The notes below the pieces were generated by a model. That model was not told the origin of the DNA. It did not search any database and worked only from the letters and a program-made list of their open reading frames with translations. The position numbers and the translations under genes were made by a program. A stretch of 58,336 nucleotides of DNA from Bacteroidaceae bacterium. Its GTDB lineage: Bacteria; Bacteroidota; Bacteroidia; Bacteroidales; Bacteroidaceae. Of the stretch, positions 1 through 9,836 are shown piece after piece (the stretch's first letter is position 1; each line of letters begins with the position of its first letter). Location: assembly GCA_017650045.1 (NCBI GenBank), contig JAGCFP010000034.1, forward strand, positions 1 to 58,336, given 5' to 3'.

Positions 1-858
1 CATACCGATAGCCCAGAAGAAAGAGAGACGTGGTGCAAAGGCATCGACGTCGATTCCTGCGTTAACACCGGTACGGAGGTAGTCCATACCGTCAGCAAGG
101 GTATAAGCCAATTCGATATCGGCTGTAGCACCTGCTTCCTGCATGTGGTAGCCTGAGATAGAGATAGAGTTGAACTTAGGCATGTTCTGCGATGTGTACT
201 CGAATATATCAGCAATAATCTTCATTGAGAATGCAGGTGGGTAAATATAGGTATTACGCACCATGAACTCCTTCAAGATATCATTCTGGATAGTACCAGC
301 CATTTCCTCAAGCTTAGCACCCTGCTCCAGACCTGCGTTTATGTAGAATGCCATAACAGGCAGCACACCACCGTTCATAGTCATAGACACAGACATTTTG
401 TTCAATGGAATACCGTTGAAGAGGACCTTCATGTTCTCCAATGAGCAGATAGACACACCGGCCTTACCCACATCACCCACTACGCGGGCGTTATCTGGGT
501 CGTAACCACGGTGAGTAGGAAGGTCGAAGGCCACAGACAAACCCTTCTGACCTGATGCCAAGTTACGGCGATAGAATGCGTTAGACTCCTCAGCGGTAGA
601 GAAACCAGCGTACTGACGGATTGTCCAAGGACGCAAAGGATACATGGCTGAGTACGGACCGCGCAGATAAGGAGGAATACCTGATACGAAATTCAGGTGC
701 TCCATGCCTTCCAAATCTTCTTTGGTATAAACAGGCTTAACATGAATGTGCTCAGGAGTTTCCCAATTGAACTCATTGCCATTAGCCTTCTGCCAAGCCT
801 TACCATCGGCAGGCTTCAAAGCAGCATAGATATCTATATTTTTAAAATCTTTTCTCAT
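1..858 (-). CDS. mutB: Methylmalonyl-CoA mutase large (catalytic) subunit, N-terminal part, cut by window edge
   Basis: Catalyses the adenosylcobalamin-dependent interconversion of succinyl-CoA and methylmalonyl-CoA in the propionate/succinate branch. Only the first 286 codons are inside the window; the frame is open to base 1, so the rest of the barrel and the C-terminal B12-binding domain lie outside. Visible are the conserved segments [18 protein letters not shown] (about residues 76-93), [11 protein letters not shown] (112-122) and [10 protein letters not shown] (235-244). If the offset to the Propionibacterium enzyme is constant, Y83, R201 and H238 match its active-site Tyr89, Arg207 and His244 (from memory, not aligned). 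The ATG at 858-856 overlaps the TGA of the small-subunit gene by 4 bp (ATGA), so the pair is translationally coupled with the small subunit first. Identity is very likely; the symbol follows the mutA-small, mutB-large convention. Confidence 0.95.
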   Translation of the reverse strand, partial: MRKDFKNIDIYAALKPADGKAWQKANGNEFNWETPEHIHVKPVYTKEDLEGMEHLNFVSGIPPYLRGPYSAMYPLRPWTIRQYAGFSTAEESNAFYRRNLASGQKGLSVAFDLPTHRGYDPDNARVVGDVGKAGVSICSLENMKVLFNGIPLNKMSVSMTMNGGVLPVMAFYINAGLEQGAKLEEMAGTIQNDILKEFMVRNTYIYPPAFSMKIIADIFEYTSQNMPKFNSISISGYHMQEAGATADIELAYTLADGMDYLRTGVNAGIDVDAFAPRLSFFWAIGM

Positions 859-2702
859 TTCTTCAAAAGTTTAGCGTTGTACTCTTTCATTGTCTCCAAT
901 ACGTTGCACCTCACATGGATGAAGTTCTCAATGCCAGCAGCCTTGAGATCGTCCATGCAAGCAGGAGCACCAGCTACGATGAACATGGCACGTCCGTTCA
1001 GATATTGGAATGCAGGAACTGCATACTCTGCATATTCGTCATCGCTTGAGCAGAGTACCACGATATCAGCATTAGCAGCCAGAGCAGCATCTACACCTTC
1101 TTCTACAGTCTTGAATCCAAGGTTGTCGATTACCTTGTATCCTGCGGTAGCAAGGAAGTTGCAAGAGAACTGAGCACGAGCCTGACGCATAGCCAAGTTA
1201 CCAATAGTAAGCATGAATGCGATAGGAGTCTTCTCGGCAGCCTCAGTCTCCAGACGCAAATCCTCAAACTCACTGGCAGCGCGGTCGAACTTCAGAGTAG
1301 GAATCTCTGTTTCACCACCACAGTTGCAGCAGGTTGCTACAGGACGCTTGCCATTACTGGTCTCAGTGAAGTTAGGATACTGGTTTGTACCCACGAGGAT
1401 TTCCTTACGCTTAGCCACGTTTGCATGGCGGGTCTTGGTGCTCTCGGCAATGGCGGCCTGAACTTTTCCAGCCTTTACCTGAGCATAGAAACCACCATCT
1501 TCCTCAACGGCAAGGAACAACTTCCAAGCCTGCTCTGCGATAGAAACCGTCAGAGTCTCAATGTAATAAGAACCGCCAGGAATATCCACCACGCTACCGA
1601 AGTGGCTCTCTTCCTTCAGCAGGAGCTGCTGGTTGCGTGCCAGACGCTCTGAGAAATCAGATGCCTCTTCATAAGTTACATTAAACGGCGTCACAGTCAT
1701 GGAGTCTACACCACCCAGTGCGGCACTCATGGCCTGAGTCTGCGTACGCAGCAGGTTCATGTGAGCATCGAATACGGAAAGATTATAAGTAGAGGTAGTA
1801 GCATGTACGTGAATCTGGCAAGCCTCCTTATTATCGGTGTACTGAGCCATGATATCTGCCCAAAGCATACGTACGGCACGGAACTTGGCAATCTCCATGA
1901 AGTAGTTCAAGCTGATACCCAGGTTGAAACGCAACTTCTGGTTGGCTGTCTCTGCAGGAACACCGGCTTCTACCAACTTGCTGATATACTCATTACCCCA
2001 AGCCAGTACATAACCCAGCTCTTGATAAATAAATGAACCAGCATCGGTCAGCGTCACACCATTCACACTCACTACCTGGAACTGTGGCAGCTCTGCTGTA
2101 GCCTCGATGAGTTCCTTAGCTACCTCAACACCATTCTGCAGCTCATGGCCGCGAACCATCATCTTATTGATGAAGTCGAAGTCGATAGAACCTTTCAGCT
2201 TCTCCAATGGATAACCCTGCTTCTTGAAGTAAGCCACCAATGCCTTAGCCAACTCTACTGCATGCTTCTGGCAGCCATAGAAATTGAGTTCTACACACTC
2301 AGGCTGGATGCCCTGGAGCAATGTCTCCAGATAAGCCTCGGTGATGTCTGCACGACCTACGTGGAATGACAGAGAGTCGATACCGCGATTCAGGATGTCG
2401 AGTGCCTTCTTATTAGCCTCAGCAGGATCCTCAACCTTAATTTCCTGACGAATCAGCCAGTTGTTCTCAGACTTTTTCTTACCTCTCAAGTAAGGGAACT
2501 CACCTGGCAGGGAGTTCACAGTCTTCAAGTCTTTCAAATCTTCGAGACGATAGAAGGGCTGAACATTGAATCCTTCGTTCGTTCTCCAAACCAATTTCTT
2601 CTCAAACGGAGCACCTTTCAAGTCAGCGGTGATTTTGTCAATCCACTGCTGCGTGGTGGTAGGCTCAAATTCTGAGAAGAGTCTTTCCTTAATTTCTGCC
2701 AT
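855..2702 (-). CDS. mutA: Methylmalonyl-CoA mutase small subunit
   Basis: Non-catalytic partner of the heterodimeric mutase, 615 residues, the usual size for this subunit. It keeps the mutase-like barrel in the N-terminal two thirds and a flavodoxin-like C-terminal domain (about residues 480-615). In that domain the DxHxxG cobalamin-binding signature is missing: the equivalent place after TAGYKVID reads [10 protein letters not shown]. This fits the known inability of small subunits to bind B12. The gene is first in the operon and its TGA overlaps the ATG of the large subunit. A TAACTTTG -7 element lies about 40 bp upstream. Nothing suggests a frameshift or truncation. Confidence 0.95.
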   Translation of the reverse strand: MAEIKERLFSEFEPTTTQQWIDKITADLKGAPFEKKLVWRTNEGFNVQPFYRLEDLKDLKTVNSLPGEFPYLRGKKKSENNWLIRQEIKVEDPAEANKKALDILNRGIDSLSFHVGRADITEAYLETLLQGIQPECVELNFYGCQKHAVELAKALVAYFKKQGYPLEKLKGSIDFDFINKMMVRGHELQNGVEVAKELIEATAELPQFQVVSVNGVTLTDAGSFIYQELGYVLAWGNEYISKLVEAGVPAETANQKLRFNLGISLNYFMEIAKFRAVRMLWADIMAQYTDNKEACQIHVHATTSTYNLSVFDAHMNLLRTQTQAMSAALGGVDSMTVTPFNVTYEEASDFSERLARNQQLLLKEESHFGSVVDIPGGSYYIETLTVSIAEQAWKLFLAVEEDGGFYAQVKAGKVQAAIAESTKTRHANVAKRKEILVGTNQYPNFTETSNGKRPVATCCNCGGETEIPTLKFDRAASEFEDLRLETEAAEKTPIAFMLTIGNLAMRQARAQFSCNFLATAGYKVIDNLGFKTVEEGVDAALAANADIVVLCSSDDEYAEYAVPAFQYLNGRAMFIVAGAPACMDDLKAAGIENFIHVRCNVLETMKEYNAKLLKK

Positions 2703-2740
2703 AATTTATTTGATTAAAAATAGTTACATTAATAGCAGCG

Positions 2741-2748
2741 CAAAGTTA
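2741..2748 (-). promoter_or_regulatory. Bacteroidetes -7 box upstream of mutA
   Basis: On the minus strand the bases read TAACTTTG, a match to the TAnnTTTG -7 element of the Bacteroidetes primary sigma factor. It lies 38 bp before the mutA start. No clear TTTG -33 box is seen at the usual 19-21 bp spacing. Confidence 0.5.
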
Positions 2749-2789
2749 CATATTTTGCTGCATATTTTAATAGAAAATGCAAAAAATAT

Positions 2790-2821
2790 GCACAAAAGTG
2801 TCCGTTAAGCCACTTTTGTGC
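2790..2821. terminator. 11-bp perfect inverted repeat between the cytidylate-kinase gene and mutA
   Basis: Arms GCACAAAAGTG (2790-2800) and CACTTTTGTGC (2811-2821) flank a 10-nt loop. Read on the minus strand the stem is followed by ATATTTTTTGC, so it can end transcription of the upstream kinase gene (3517-2891). Its position just upstream of the mutA promoter also allows an operator role. Confidence 0.5.
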
Positions 2822-2890
2822 TCCAAGATTGCGCCAATTGACAGGCACAGTTTCTATTTCCACATGTAATAATGGGAAACAGGCACTAAT

Positions 2891-3517
2891 TTAGATGCTC
2901 AGTTTCCTTCGGATAAATGACTCTAAGAAGTCCACAGTTCCATCGATTCCCAGTTGTGAGGAATTGATGCAGAGATGGTACGATTTCGCAATGCCCCATT
3001 TCTTGTTGGTATAATAGTTGTAATACTCTGCACGCTTCTTCTCACCCTTCTCCATAAACTCCTCTGCCTGCTCCGCAGTAAAGTTGTGGAGTTCCATCAG
3101 TCGCTTGATGCGGTCATCCTTGTCGGCAGTGACGAATACGCTTACGCAACGAGGGTTATCACGCAGGATATAGTCAGCGCAACGTCCCATGAAGAGACAC
3201 GATTTCTCTTCGGCCAAGCGACGGATTACATCGCTCTGCACCTTGAACAGAGCATCATTACTTAGGCTATTCATGGCTGGAATACTACCCTCCGAAATGA
3301 AAGGGAAGCGAATGCTGAAGAGGCCTCGTGGTCCAGATTGAGCCTGCTCGTCGGCACGCTCGAAAAACTCGGCACACAATCCGCTCTCTTCCGATGCCAA
3401 GTTGATAAGTTCCTTGTCATAGAAGTCAACACCTAATCTGGCTGCCAGTTTTTCTCCCACGGCACGGCCACCGCTACCTAACTGTCGGCCTACGCTTACA
3501 ACAAATTTCTCAGTCAT
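2891..3517 (-). CDS. Cytidylate kinase-like family protein
   Basis: 208-residue P-loop kinase-like protein of the cytidylate-kinase-like (AAA_26) family common in Bacteroidales and Firmicutes. The N-terminus VSVGRQLGSGGRAVGEKLA (about residues 6-24) is the atypical phosphate-binding loop of this family, followed by FYDKELI. The middle carries GRCADYILRD and the end a basic helix (SFIRRKLS). The substrate is not known for most of these proteins, so I do not call it cmk. The start was placed at 3517 because the longer frame adds a hydrophobic tail that covers the likely promoter (TATATTTG at 3553-3546). The inverted repeat at 2790-2821 probably ends the transcript. Confidence 0.8.
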   Translation of the reverse strand: MTEKFVVSVGRQLGSGGRAVGEKLAARLGVDFYDKELINLASEESGLCAEFFERADEQAQSGPRGLFSIRFPFISEGSIPAMNSLSNDALFKVQSDVIRRLAEEKSCLFMGRCADYILRDNPRCVSVFVTADKDDRIKRLMELHNFTAEQAEEFMEKGEKKRAEYYNYYTNKKWGIAKSYHLCINSSQLGIDGTVDFLESFIRRKLSI

Positions 3518-3545
3518 TTTCAGTGTTTTAAGGTTATTATCCGAG

Positions 3546-3553
3546 CAAATATA
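3546..3553 (-). promoter_or_regulatory. Candidate -7 box for the cytidylate-kinase-like gene
   Basis: The minus strand reads TATATTTG, 28 bp before the chosen start at 3517. It overlaps the longer reading frame, which argues for the shorter start. Confidence 0.4.
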
Positions 3554-3644
3554 AATCAAATAATCTACAAAACGAAAGAAAAACAACTATTTTTTCATTT
3601 TGTAACAAAAATTTTACATCAGGCCATAAAGAATGTCTTGAATC

Positions 3645-4265
3645 CTACTCCAAAAGCATACGGAGTCTCTCCGTCCAGTCTTCTCCCTCACGAGGCTGGT
3701 ATGTCTGGATGCCGAGGGAGGCAGCCACTTCCACATTGCGAAGTCCGTCATCGAGGAATAGTGTTTCCGAAGGTTTGATTTGCTCTTTCTCCAGCATCAG
3801 TTGGAAAATGGCAGGATCAGGCTTCATAATGCCACATTGATAACTCAAGTAGCAGGCATCGAAATAGTCGCTCAGTGCATGACCATCACCGCTGAATTCA
3901 GGACTCATGGCCCAAGACATCATATAGGGATTGGTGTTCGAAAGCAGAATCAAGCGAAAGCCTTTCTGACGTAGGGCTACTAGGGTATCGAGGTTGCAGC
4001 GTGGCACACTCTGTACGAAGCCCTTCCAGGCATGGAGGCAGTCGGCAGGGGTAAGGTTGCATCCTGCCAAGGCACTCAGTTGTTCACGGAATTCTTCCGC
4101 CGAAATTCTTCCACTCTCCAAATCACCGAAGATGCCCGATTGTGCAAAAGGGTCCAGATAGGTGCGGATATTCTTCACACCCATGTCATAGAACCGGCGT
4201 ACGGCCTGCTCGAAATCCAATGTGATGACAACGCCTCCTAAATCAAATACTAGATTCTGTATCAT
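3645..4265 (-). CDS. HAD-superfamily phosphatase (subfamily IA, YihX-like)
   Basis: 206 residues with the HAD motifs in order: motif I VFDLGGVV with nucleophile D8, motif II LLSNTNP, motif III lysine in MKPDPAIF, and motif IV FLDDGLRNVEVA. The second Asp of the usual DxD is replaced by Gly, as is normal in the FDLGGV subgroup that includes the sugar-phosphate phosphatase YihX. The small cap (residues about 15-90) gives no safe substrate. The ATG at 4265 overlaps the end of the MATE gene by 23 bp, so the two are co-transcribed and probably coupled. A longer start at 4304 would lie deeper in the MATE gene and is less likely. Confidence 0.85.
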   Translation of the reverse strand: MIQNLVFDLGGVVITLDFEQAVRRFYDMGVKNIRTYLDPFAQSGIFGDLESGRISAEEFREQLSALAGCNLTPADCLHAWKGFVQSVPRCNLDTLVALRQKGFRLILLSNTNPYMMSWAMSPEFSGDGHALSDYFDACYLSYQCGIMKPDPAIFQLMLEKEQIKPSETLFLDDGLRNVEVAASLGIQTYQPREGEDWTERLRMLLE

Positions 4266-5607
4266 GATGTTTAAATTTTCTGAATTGCCACCATAGCATC
4301 GCACCTGCTACGATGGTGGAAATAAGGTCACTGATAGGCATGCTGTACCACACACCGTTTTCGCCATAGATTTCAGGCAGGATCAAGATGCACGGCAGCA
4401 AGAAGAGCAACTGGCGCGTCAGGCTCAGGAAGATGGCCTTCGGTGCCATACCAATACTCTGAAAGAAGTTGGTAGTCACCATCTGGAACCCGATTAGAGG
4501 GAAGAAGACGACCACGATACGCAATGCCTTTACTGAAATGCGAATCAGTTCTTCATCGGTCGTAAAGATACGGATCAGTACCTCTGGAACCAACTCGCCT
4601 AAAACAAAGGCAGTGGTAGTGACCAGTGTAGCCCAGAATATCGTGATTTTCAGCACCTCCGTCACACGGTGATAAAGTTTGGCACCATAGTTATAACCTG
4701 CAATAGGCTGCATGCCCTGATTAAGGCCCACGCACACCATGATAGCCACAAAGACCAGACGGTTTACCAATCCATAAGCACCGATGGCATAGTCGCCACC
4801 CGTACGCATCAAGGCCTTATTGATAAGAATCACCACCAAGCAGGCAGCAAGGTTCATGAGGAACGGCGCCATGCCAATGGAGAGAGAGGCGGTCACAATG
4901 CGTTTCTTCAGGCGGAAGATGCCACGACTGAAGTGCAGCAATTCGTTCTTGTTGGAAAACAACTTGATCTGCCACATCAGCGAGAGACTCTGTGCTATGA
5001 CCGTAGCCACAGCCGCACCACGGATACCCATATCCAGTCCGAAGATGAAGATAGGGTCGAGAATGATGTTTACCACCACTGTGGCGATGGTAGCATACAT
5101 GGAGTCCTTAGGATGTCCCGACGCACGCAGCAGGGCGTTCATGCCAAAGTAGAGGTGCGTGATGACATTACCCAAGAGGATGATCTGCATATAGTCGCGT
5201 GCATAGGGGATGGTGTTCTCACTGGCACCGAAGAAATAGAGGATAGGATCCAGAAAGGCCAGCGCCACCACCGTGAGCAGCAAACCCAAACCGATGTTCA
5301 GGTCCACCACATTACCAAGCACATGACGTGCCGTGTCATAGTCTTTCTGTCCCAGTTTCACGGACACCAGCGTAGAGGCACCCACACCCACCAACGAGCC
5401 GAAAGCTCCTGCCACGTTCATCAGCGGAAAGGTAATGGCAATACCGGAGATAGCCATGGCACCCACGCCCTGACCGATGAAGATGCTGTCCACCATGTTA
5501 TAAAGCGAAGAGGCCGTCATGGCAATAATGGCAGGAATGGCATATTGCGCCAACAGTTTACTAACTTTTTCTGTACCCAGCGCAGTAGGTATTTTTTGTT
5601 GTGTCAT
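4243..5607 (-). CDS. MATE-family multidrug exporter (MepA-like)
   Basis: 454-residue inner-membrane protein with about 12 hydrophobic segments in two halves, the normal MATE size. The N-terminal part carries ASSLYNMVDSIFIGQGVG (about residues 32-49) and ISGIAITFPLMN (58-69), typical of the MepA/DinF-like branch. The second half repeats the pattern (VGLNQGMQPIAGYNYGAK). It should exchange Na+ or H+ for cationic compounds; the substrate cannot be read from sequence. It is the first gene of a two-gene unit with the HAD phosphatase. A TACCTTTG -7 box lies just upstream, divergent from lysS. The opposite strand is also open over most of this gene, but that frame is a shadow. Confidence 0.9.
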   Translation of the reverse strand: MTQQKIPTALGTEKVSKLLAQYAIPAIIAMTASSLYNMVDSIFIGQGVGAMAISGIAITFPLMNVAGAFGSLVGVGASTLVSVKLGQKDYDTARHVLGNVVDLNIGLGLLLTVVALAFLDPILYFFGASENTIPYARDYMQIILLGNVITHLYFGMNALLRASGHPKDSMYATIATVVVNIILDPIFIFGLDMGIRGAAVATVIAQSLSLMWQIKLFSNKNELLHFSRGIFRLKKRIVTASLSIGMAPFLMNLAACLVVILINKALMRTGGDYAIGAYGLVNRLVFVAIMVCVGLNQGMQPIAGYNYGAKLYHRVTEVLKITIFWATLVTTTAFVLGELVPEVLIRIFTTDEELIRISVKALRIVVVFFPLIGFQMVTTNFFQSIGMAPKAIFLSLTRQLLFLLPCILILPEIYGENGVWYSMPISDLISTIVAGAMLWWQFRKFKHHDTESSI

Positions 5608-5631
5608 AAATATCTCCTAATAAATCGGAGG

Positions 5632-5691
5632 CAAAGGTACGCATTTTCTCTATACAAAATAGGGTAATCTGAAAAATTCTCCGTAACTTTG
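5632..5691. promoter_or_regulatory. Divergent promoters between the MATE gene and lysS
   Basis: TACCTTTG on the minus strand (5639-5632) points to the MATE gene and TAACTTTG on the plus strand (5684-5691) points to lysS. Both match TAnnTTTG. The intergenic space is only 111 bp. No good -33 box is seen for either. Confidence 0.5.
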
Positions 5692-5718
5692 CCCGTAATT
5701 TGAGAAGAATGTTGTTTT

Positions 5719-7446
5719 ATGAACGTTTTAGAATTAAGCGAACAAGAAATTATACGCAGGCAAAGTCTGCAAGAATTACGTAATATGGGTATTGACCCTT
5801 ACCCAGCTGCCGAGTTTCCTACAAATGCCTTTAGCACTGATATCCGTGCTGAGTTTAAGGATGATGAGGAGCAGAAACGTGAGGTGATGATAGCGGGTCG
5901 TTTGATGAGCCGTCGCGTAATGGGCAAGGCAAGTTTCGCAGAGTTGCAAGATTCCAAAGGGCGCATCCAGGTGTACGTCACCCGTGATGATATCTGCCCA
6001 GATGAAAATAAAGACCTTTATAACATAGTATTCAAGCGCCTTTTAGACATTGGTGATTTCATCGGTGTAACGGGGTTCGTGTTCCGCACACAGACGGGTG
6101 AGATTTCTGTACATGCAAAGAGTCTTACCTTGCTTTCCAAGAGTTTGAAACCACTCCCCATCGTAAAGTATAAGGATGGCGTGGCTTACGATAAGTTTGA
6201 GGATCCAGAGCTACGTTACCGTCAGCGCTATGTGGACTTGGTGGTGAACGATGGTGTGAAGGAGACCTTCTTACAGCGTGCCACTGTGATCCGCACCATG
6301 CGCCGCGTGCTCGACGAGGCTGGCTATACCGAGGTAGAGACTCCTACCCTGCAAGCCATTGCCGGTGGTGCCAGTGCCCGTCCGTTCATCACACACTTCA
6401 ATGCTTTGAATACCGACATGTATATGCGCATCGCCACGGAGCTTTACCTGAAGCGTCTCATCGTGGGTGGTTTCGAAGGTGTGTATGAGATTGGAAAGAA
6501 TTTCCGCAATGAAGGTATGGATCGCAACCACAACCCTGAGTTCACTTGCATGGAGCTGTATGTGCAGTATAAGGATTACAACTGGATGATGTCTTTCACG
6601 GAGAAATTGCTGGAAACCATTTGTATCGCGGTCAATGGCAAGCCTGAGCGTGAGGTAGACGGACAGATCATCAGTTTCAAGGCACCTTATCGCCGTTTGC
6701 CAATCCTCGATGCCATCAAGGAAAAGACAGGCTTCGACTGTGAAGGCAAGACGGAAGAAGAGATACGTGCTTTCTGTCTCTCTAAAGGCATGGAAGTGGA
6801 TGAAACCATGGGAAAAGGCAAGTTGATCGACGAGCTTTTCGGTGAATTCTGCGAAGGCACATTCATACAGCCAACCTTCATTACCGACTATCCAGTAGAG
6901 ATGTCACCGCTGACTAAGATGCATCGCAGCAAACCTGGACTTACCGAACGCTTTGAACTGATGGTCAACGGTAAAGAACTTGCCAATGCCTATTCAGAGT
7001 TGAATGATCCTATCGACCAAGAGGAACGCTTCAAGGAGCAGATGAAGCTCGCCGACAAGGGAGACGACGAGGCCATGATCATCGACCAAGACTTCTTGAG
7101 GGCATTGCAATATGGCATGCCTCCTACAAGTGGTATCGGCATCGGTATCGACCGTCTGGTGATGCTCATGACTGGCAAGACCTTCATTCAGGAAGTGCTC
7201 TTCTTCCCACAGATGAAGCCAGAAAAGAGTGCGCCAAAAGACCCTGTAGCTAAGTACACCGCCCTGGGCATCGACGAAGCGTGGGTTCCTGTGATCCAGA
7301 AAGCTGGCTATAACGTCGTGGAAAGCATGAAAGAAGTGAATCCCCAGAAACTCCACATGGAAATCTGCGGAATCAACAAGAAATACAAACTGGAGTTACC
7401 AAACCCAAGCGTAGCCGACGTGCAAGCGTGGATTGAGAAAATCTAA
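5719..7446 (+). CDS. lysS: Lysyl-tRNA synthetase, class II
   Basis: Charges tRNA-Lys with lysine in the cytoplasm. 575 residues. The N-terminal OB-fold (about 55-150, with MIAGRLMSRRVMGKASFAEL) binds the anticodon. The class II catalytic core follows, with motif 2 FRNEGMDRNHNPEFT (about 262-276) and motif 3 GIGIGIDRLVML (about 474-485). The C-terminal extension of about 70 residues after the motif 3 region (KPEKSAPKDP and on) is longer than in E. coli LysS and is usual in Bacteroidales. It is first in a plus-strand run with gpsA 11 bp downstream. The TAACTTTG box at 5684 gives a leader of roughly 25 nt. Confidence 0.97.
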   Translation: MNVLELSEQEIIRRQSLQELRNMGIDPYPAAEFPTNAFSTDIRAEFKDDEEQKREVMIAGRLMSRRVMGKASFAELQDSKGRIQVYVTRDDICPDENKDLYNIVFKRLLDIGDFIGVTGFVFRTQTGEISVHAKSLTLLSKSLKPLPIVKYKDGVAYDKFEDPELRYRQRYVDLVVNDGVKETFLQRATVIRTMRRVLDEAGYTEVETPTLQAIAGGASARPFITHFNALNTDMYMRIATELYLKRLIVGGFEGVYEIGKNFRNEGMDRNHNPEFTCMELYVQYKDYNWMMSFTEKLLETICIAVNGKPEREVDGQIISFKAPYRRLPILDAIKEKTGFDCEGKTEEEIRAFCLSKGMEVDETMGKGKLIDELFGEFCEGTFIQPTFITDYPVEMSPLTKMHRSKPGLTERFELMVNGKELANAYSELNDPIDQEERFKEQMKLADKGDDEAMIIDQDFLRALQYGMPPTSGIGIGIDRLVMLMTGKTFIQEVLFFPQMKPEKSAPKDPVAKYTALGIDEAWVPVIQKAGYNVVESMKEVNPQKLHMEICGINKKYKLELPNPSVADVQAWIEKI

Positions 7447-7457
7447 AGCAAGCTGAG

Positions 7458-8453
7458 ATGAATTCATTAGGAAGGATAGCAATCATGGGCGGAGGTAGCT
7501 GGGCCACAGCCATTGCCAAAATGGTGTTGGCACATCAGCCCTACATCAACTGGTACATGCGGCGCGAAGACCGCATTGCCGAATTCCTTCGTCTTGGACA
7601 CAACCCTGCTTACCTTACCGACGTACAGTTTGACATCGACCGTATTCACTTCAGCAGTGATATAAATAAGGTAGTGGAAGAATCAGATACCTTGATCTTC
7701 GTCACGCCTTCCCCTTACTTGAAGAGTCACCTTACCAAGCTCACTGCCGATGTCAGCAATAAGTTCATCATCTCGGCCATCAAGGGTATCGTGCCAGATG
7801 AGAACGTCATCGTTTCTGAATATTTTCAGAAAGTCTATGGCGTACCTGAGGAGAACTTTGCAGTCATTGCCGGACCTTGTCATGCAGAGGAGGTAGCTTT
7901 CGAGCGTCTGTCTTACCTTACCACCGCCTGTGCCGACATCAACAAAGCGCACATGGTGGCACAGTTGGTAACATGCCCGTACATTAAAGCCTCCATCAGT
8001 CGTGATGTGGCAGGCATAGAGTATGCCTGTGTGCTGAAGAATATCTATGCCATCGCATCAGGCATCAGTATCGGATTGAAGTACGGAGATAACTTCCAAG
8101 CAGTGCTTATCAGCAGTGCCAGTAGGGAACTGGAACACTTCTTGGAGGTTGTTCATCCTTTCAAGCGCAACGTGAAAGACTCCGTTTACTTGGGTGACTT
8201 GATGGTAACTGCCTACTCTAAGTTCTCAAGGAACCGTTCTTTCGGAACCATGATCGGACAAGGTTACTCTGTCAAGAGCGCACAAATAGAAATGCAGATG
8301 ATTGCTGAAGGTTATTACGGCACCCGTTGCATCACCTTGAAAAACATGGAATGCAATGCTGAGATTCCTATTGTAAACGCCGTGTACAACATACTTTACA
8401 AGCAGGCATCCCCCTTGGCTGAGTTCAAGCGACTCATTGAGGTACTGAAGTAA
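7458..8453 (+). CDS. gpsA: NAD(P)H-dependent glycerol-3-phosphate dehydrogenase
   Basis: Makes sn-glycerol 3-phosphate from dihydroxyacetone phosphate for phospholipid synthesis. 331 residues, the usual length. The Rossmann motif is AIMGGGSWATAIAK (about 8-21). IAGPCHAEEVA (about 138-148) and the catalytic-lysine segment ACVLKNIYAIASGI (K194) follow, then the C-terminal helical domain with SRNRSFG and EMQMIAEGYYG. It sits between lysS and pgi, and its stop is followed within a few bases by an AT-rich heptamer array. Confidence 0.95.
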   Translation: MNSLGRIAIMGGGSWATAIAKMVLAHQPYINWYMRREDRIAEFLRLGHNPAYLTDVQFDIDRIHFSSDINKVVEESDTLIFVTPSPYLKSHLTKLTADVSNKFIISAIKGIVPDENVIVSEYFQKVYGVPEENFAVIAGPCHAEEVAFERLSYLTTACADINKAHMVAQLVTCPYIKASISRDVAGIEYACVLKNIYAIASGISIGLKYGDNFQAVLISSASRELEHFLEVVHPFKRNVKDSVYLGDLMVTAYSKFSRNRSFGTMIGQGYSVKSAQIEMQMIAEGYYGTRCITLKNMECNAEIPIVNAVYNILYKQASPLAEFKRLIEVLK

Positions 8454-8456
8454 GAA

Positions 8457-8491
8457 AATTAATAATTTATAATTTATAATTCATAATTCAA
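8457..8491 (+). repeat. AT-rich heptamer array (AATTTAT type) between gpsA and pgi
   Basis: Five 7-bp units: AATTAAT, AATTTAT, AATTTAT, AATTCAT, AATTCAA. They fill almost the whole 42-bp gap between the gpsA stop and the pgi start and end 4 bp before the pgi ATG. It belongs to the junction repeat family described in the findings. Confidence 0.75.
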
Positions 8492-8495
8492 AAGT

Positions 8496-9836
8496 ATGAT
8501 TAAGTTAGACATTGAAAAGACATTTGGATTTGTATCCAAGGAAAGTGTATATGCTTATGCTCCAAAGGCAAAAGCTGCTGCAGAAGCATTGGAAAATGGT
8601 ACTGGTTTAGGTAACGACTTTTTGGGATGGCTTCACCTGCCTTCTTCCATCACTAAGGAAGTGCTCGATGATATCAACGCTACCGCAAAGGTGCTGCGCG
8701 ACAACTGTGAAGTAGTGATCGTTGCAGGTATCGGTGGCAGTTATCTTGGTGCCCGTGCCGTGATTGAGACCTTGAGCAATAGTTTTGAGTGGCTGAAGGA
8801 AAAGAAAGAGAATCCAGTGATTCTTTATGCAGGCAACAACATCAGTGAAGATTACCTCTATGAACTTACCGAATATCTGAAGACCAAGAAGTTCGGTGTG
8901 ATTAATATCTCCAAGTCAGGTACTACTACAGAAACCGCTTTGGCATTCCGTCTGCTGAAGAAGCAGTGCGAAGACCAGCGTGGCAAGGAAATGGCACGCA
9001 AGGTCATCGTAGCCATCACCGATGCCAAGAAGGGTGCAGCCCGCGTTACTGCCGACAATGAAGGCTACAAGTCATTTGTTATTCCAGACAATGTAGGTGG
9101 TCGTTTCTCCGTACTCACTCCAGTTGGTTTGCTGCCTATCGCAGTTGCAGGCTTCGACATTGAGAAGTTTGTAGCAGGAGCTGTAAAGATGGAGAAGGCT
9201 TGTGGTGTAGATGTTCCATTCGAGGAGAATCCAGCCATGATTTATGCAGCCGTGCGCAACGAGCTCTATAAGGGTGGCAAGAAAATCGAGATTCTGGTGA
9301 ACTTCTGTCCGAAACTGCACTTTGTCAGTGAGTGGTGGAAGCAGCTCTACGGAGAGAGCGAGGGTAAGGACAATCTGGGTATCTTCCCAGCCAGCGTAGA
9401 TTTCACTACCGACCTTCACTCCATGGGTCAGTGGATTCAGGAAGGCGAGCGCAGCATCTTCGAGACCGTGCTCTCTGTAGATAACGTCAACTACAGCCTG
9501 TCTGTTCCAAGTGATGCAGAGAACCTCGATGGTCTGAACTTCTTAGCAGGCAAGCGTGTAGATCAGGTCAACAAGATGGCAGAACTGGGCACCCAGTTGG
9601 CACACGTTGACGGTGGTGTTCCAAACATCCGCATCTGCATCGACCGTCTGGATGAAGAAAACATCGGTGAATTGCTCTACTTCTTCGAGAAAGCCTGTGG
9701 CGTGAGTGGCTATGTACTGGGTGTGAATCCATTCAATCAGCCAGGTGTAGAGGCCTACAAGAAGAACATGTTCGCCCTGCTCAACAAGCCTGGTTATGAG
9801 GCAGAGTCAAAGGCTATCCAAGCCCGTCTGAAATGA
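8496..9836 (+). CDS. pgi: Glucose-6-phosphate isomerase
   Basis: Interconverts glucose 6-phosphate and fructose 6-phosphate. 446 residues, matching the short PGI form of Bacteroidetes and Firmicutes. Phosphate- and substrate-binding segments are [12 protein letters not shown] (about 80-91), [11 protein letters not shown] (about 138-148) and the family signature region [18 protein letters not shown] with the catalytic Glu. The downstream [14 protein letters not shown] carries the conserved lysine. It ends in an ATGA overlap with the next HAD gene. Translation starts 4 bp after the heptamer array. Confidence 0.97.
   Translation: MIKLDIEKTFGFVSKESVYAYAPKAKAAAEALENGTGLGNDFLGWLHLPSSITKEVLDDINATAKVLRDNCEVVIVAGIGGSYLGARAVIETLSNSFEWLKEKKENPVILYAGNNISEDYLYELTEYLKTKKFGVINISKSGTTTETALAFRLLKKQCEDQRGKEMARKVIVAITDAKKGAARVTADNEGYKSFVIPDNVGGRFSVLTPVGLLPIAVAGFDIEKFVAGAVKMEKACGVDVPFEENPAMIYAAVRNELYKGGKKIEILVNFCPKLHFVSEWWKQLYGESEGKDNLGIFPASVDFTTDLHSMGQWIQEGERSIFETVLSVDNVNYSLSVPSDAENLDGLNFLAGKRVDQVNKMAELGTQLAHVDGGVPNIRICIDRLDEENIGELLYFFEKACGVSGYVLGVNPFNQPGVEAYKKNMFALLNKPGYEAESKAIQARLK

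Noticed and set aside
4669-5667. 332-codon open frame opposite the MATE gene
   Set aside because: It is rich in His, Gln and Arg with no domain signal, and it lies antisense to a clear membrane protein whose promoter and codon pattern are normal.
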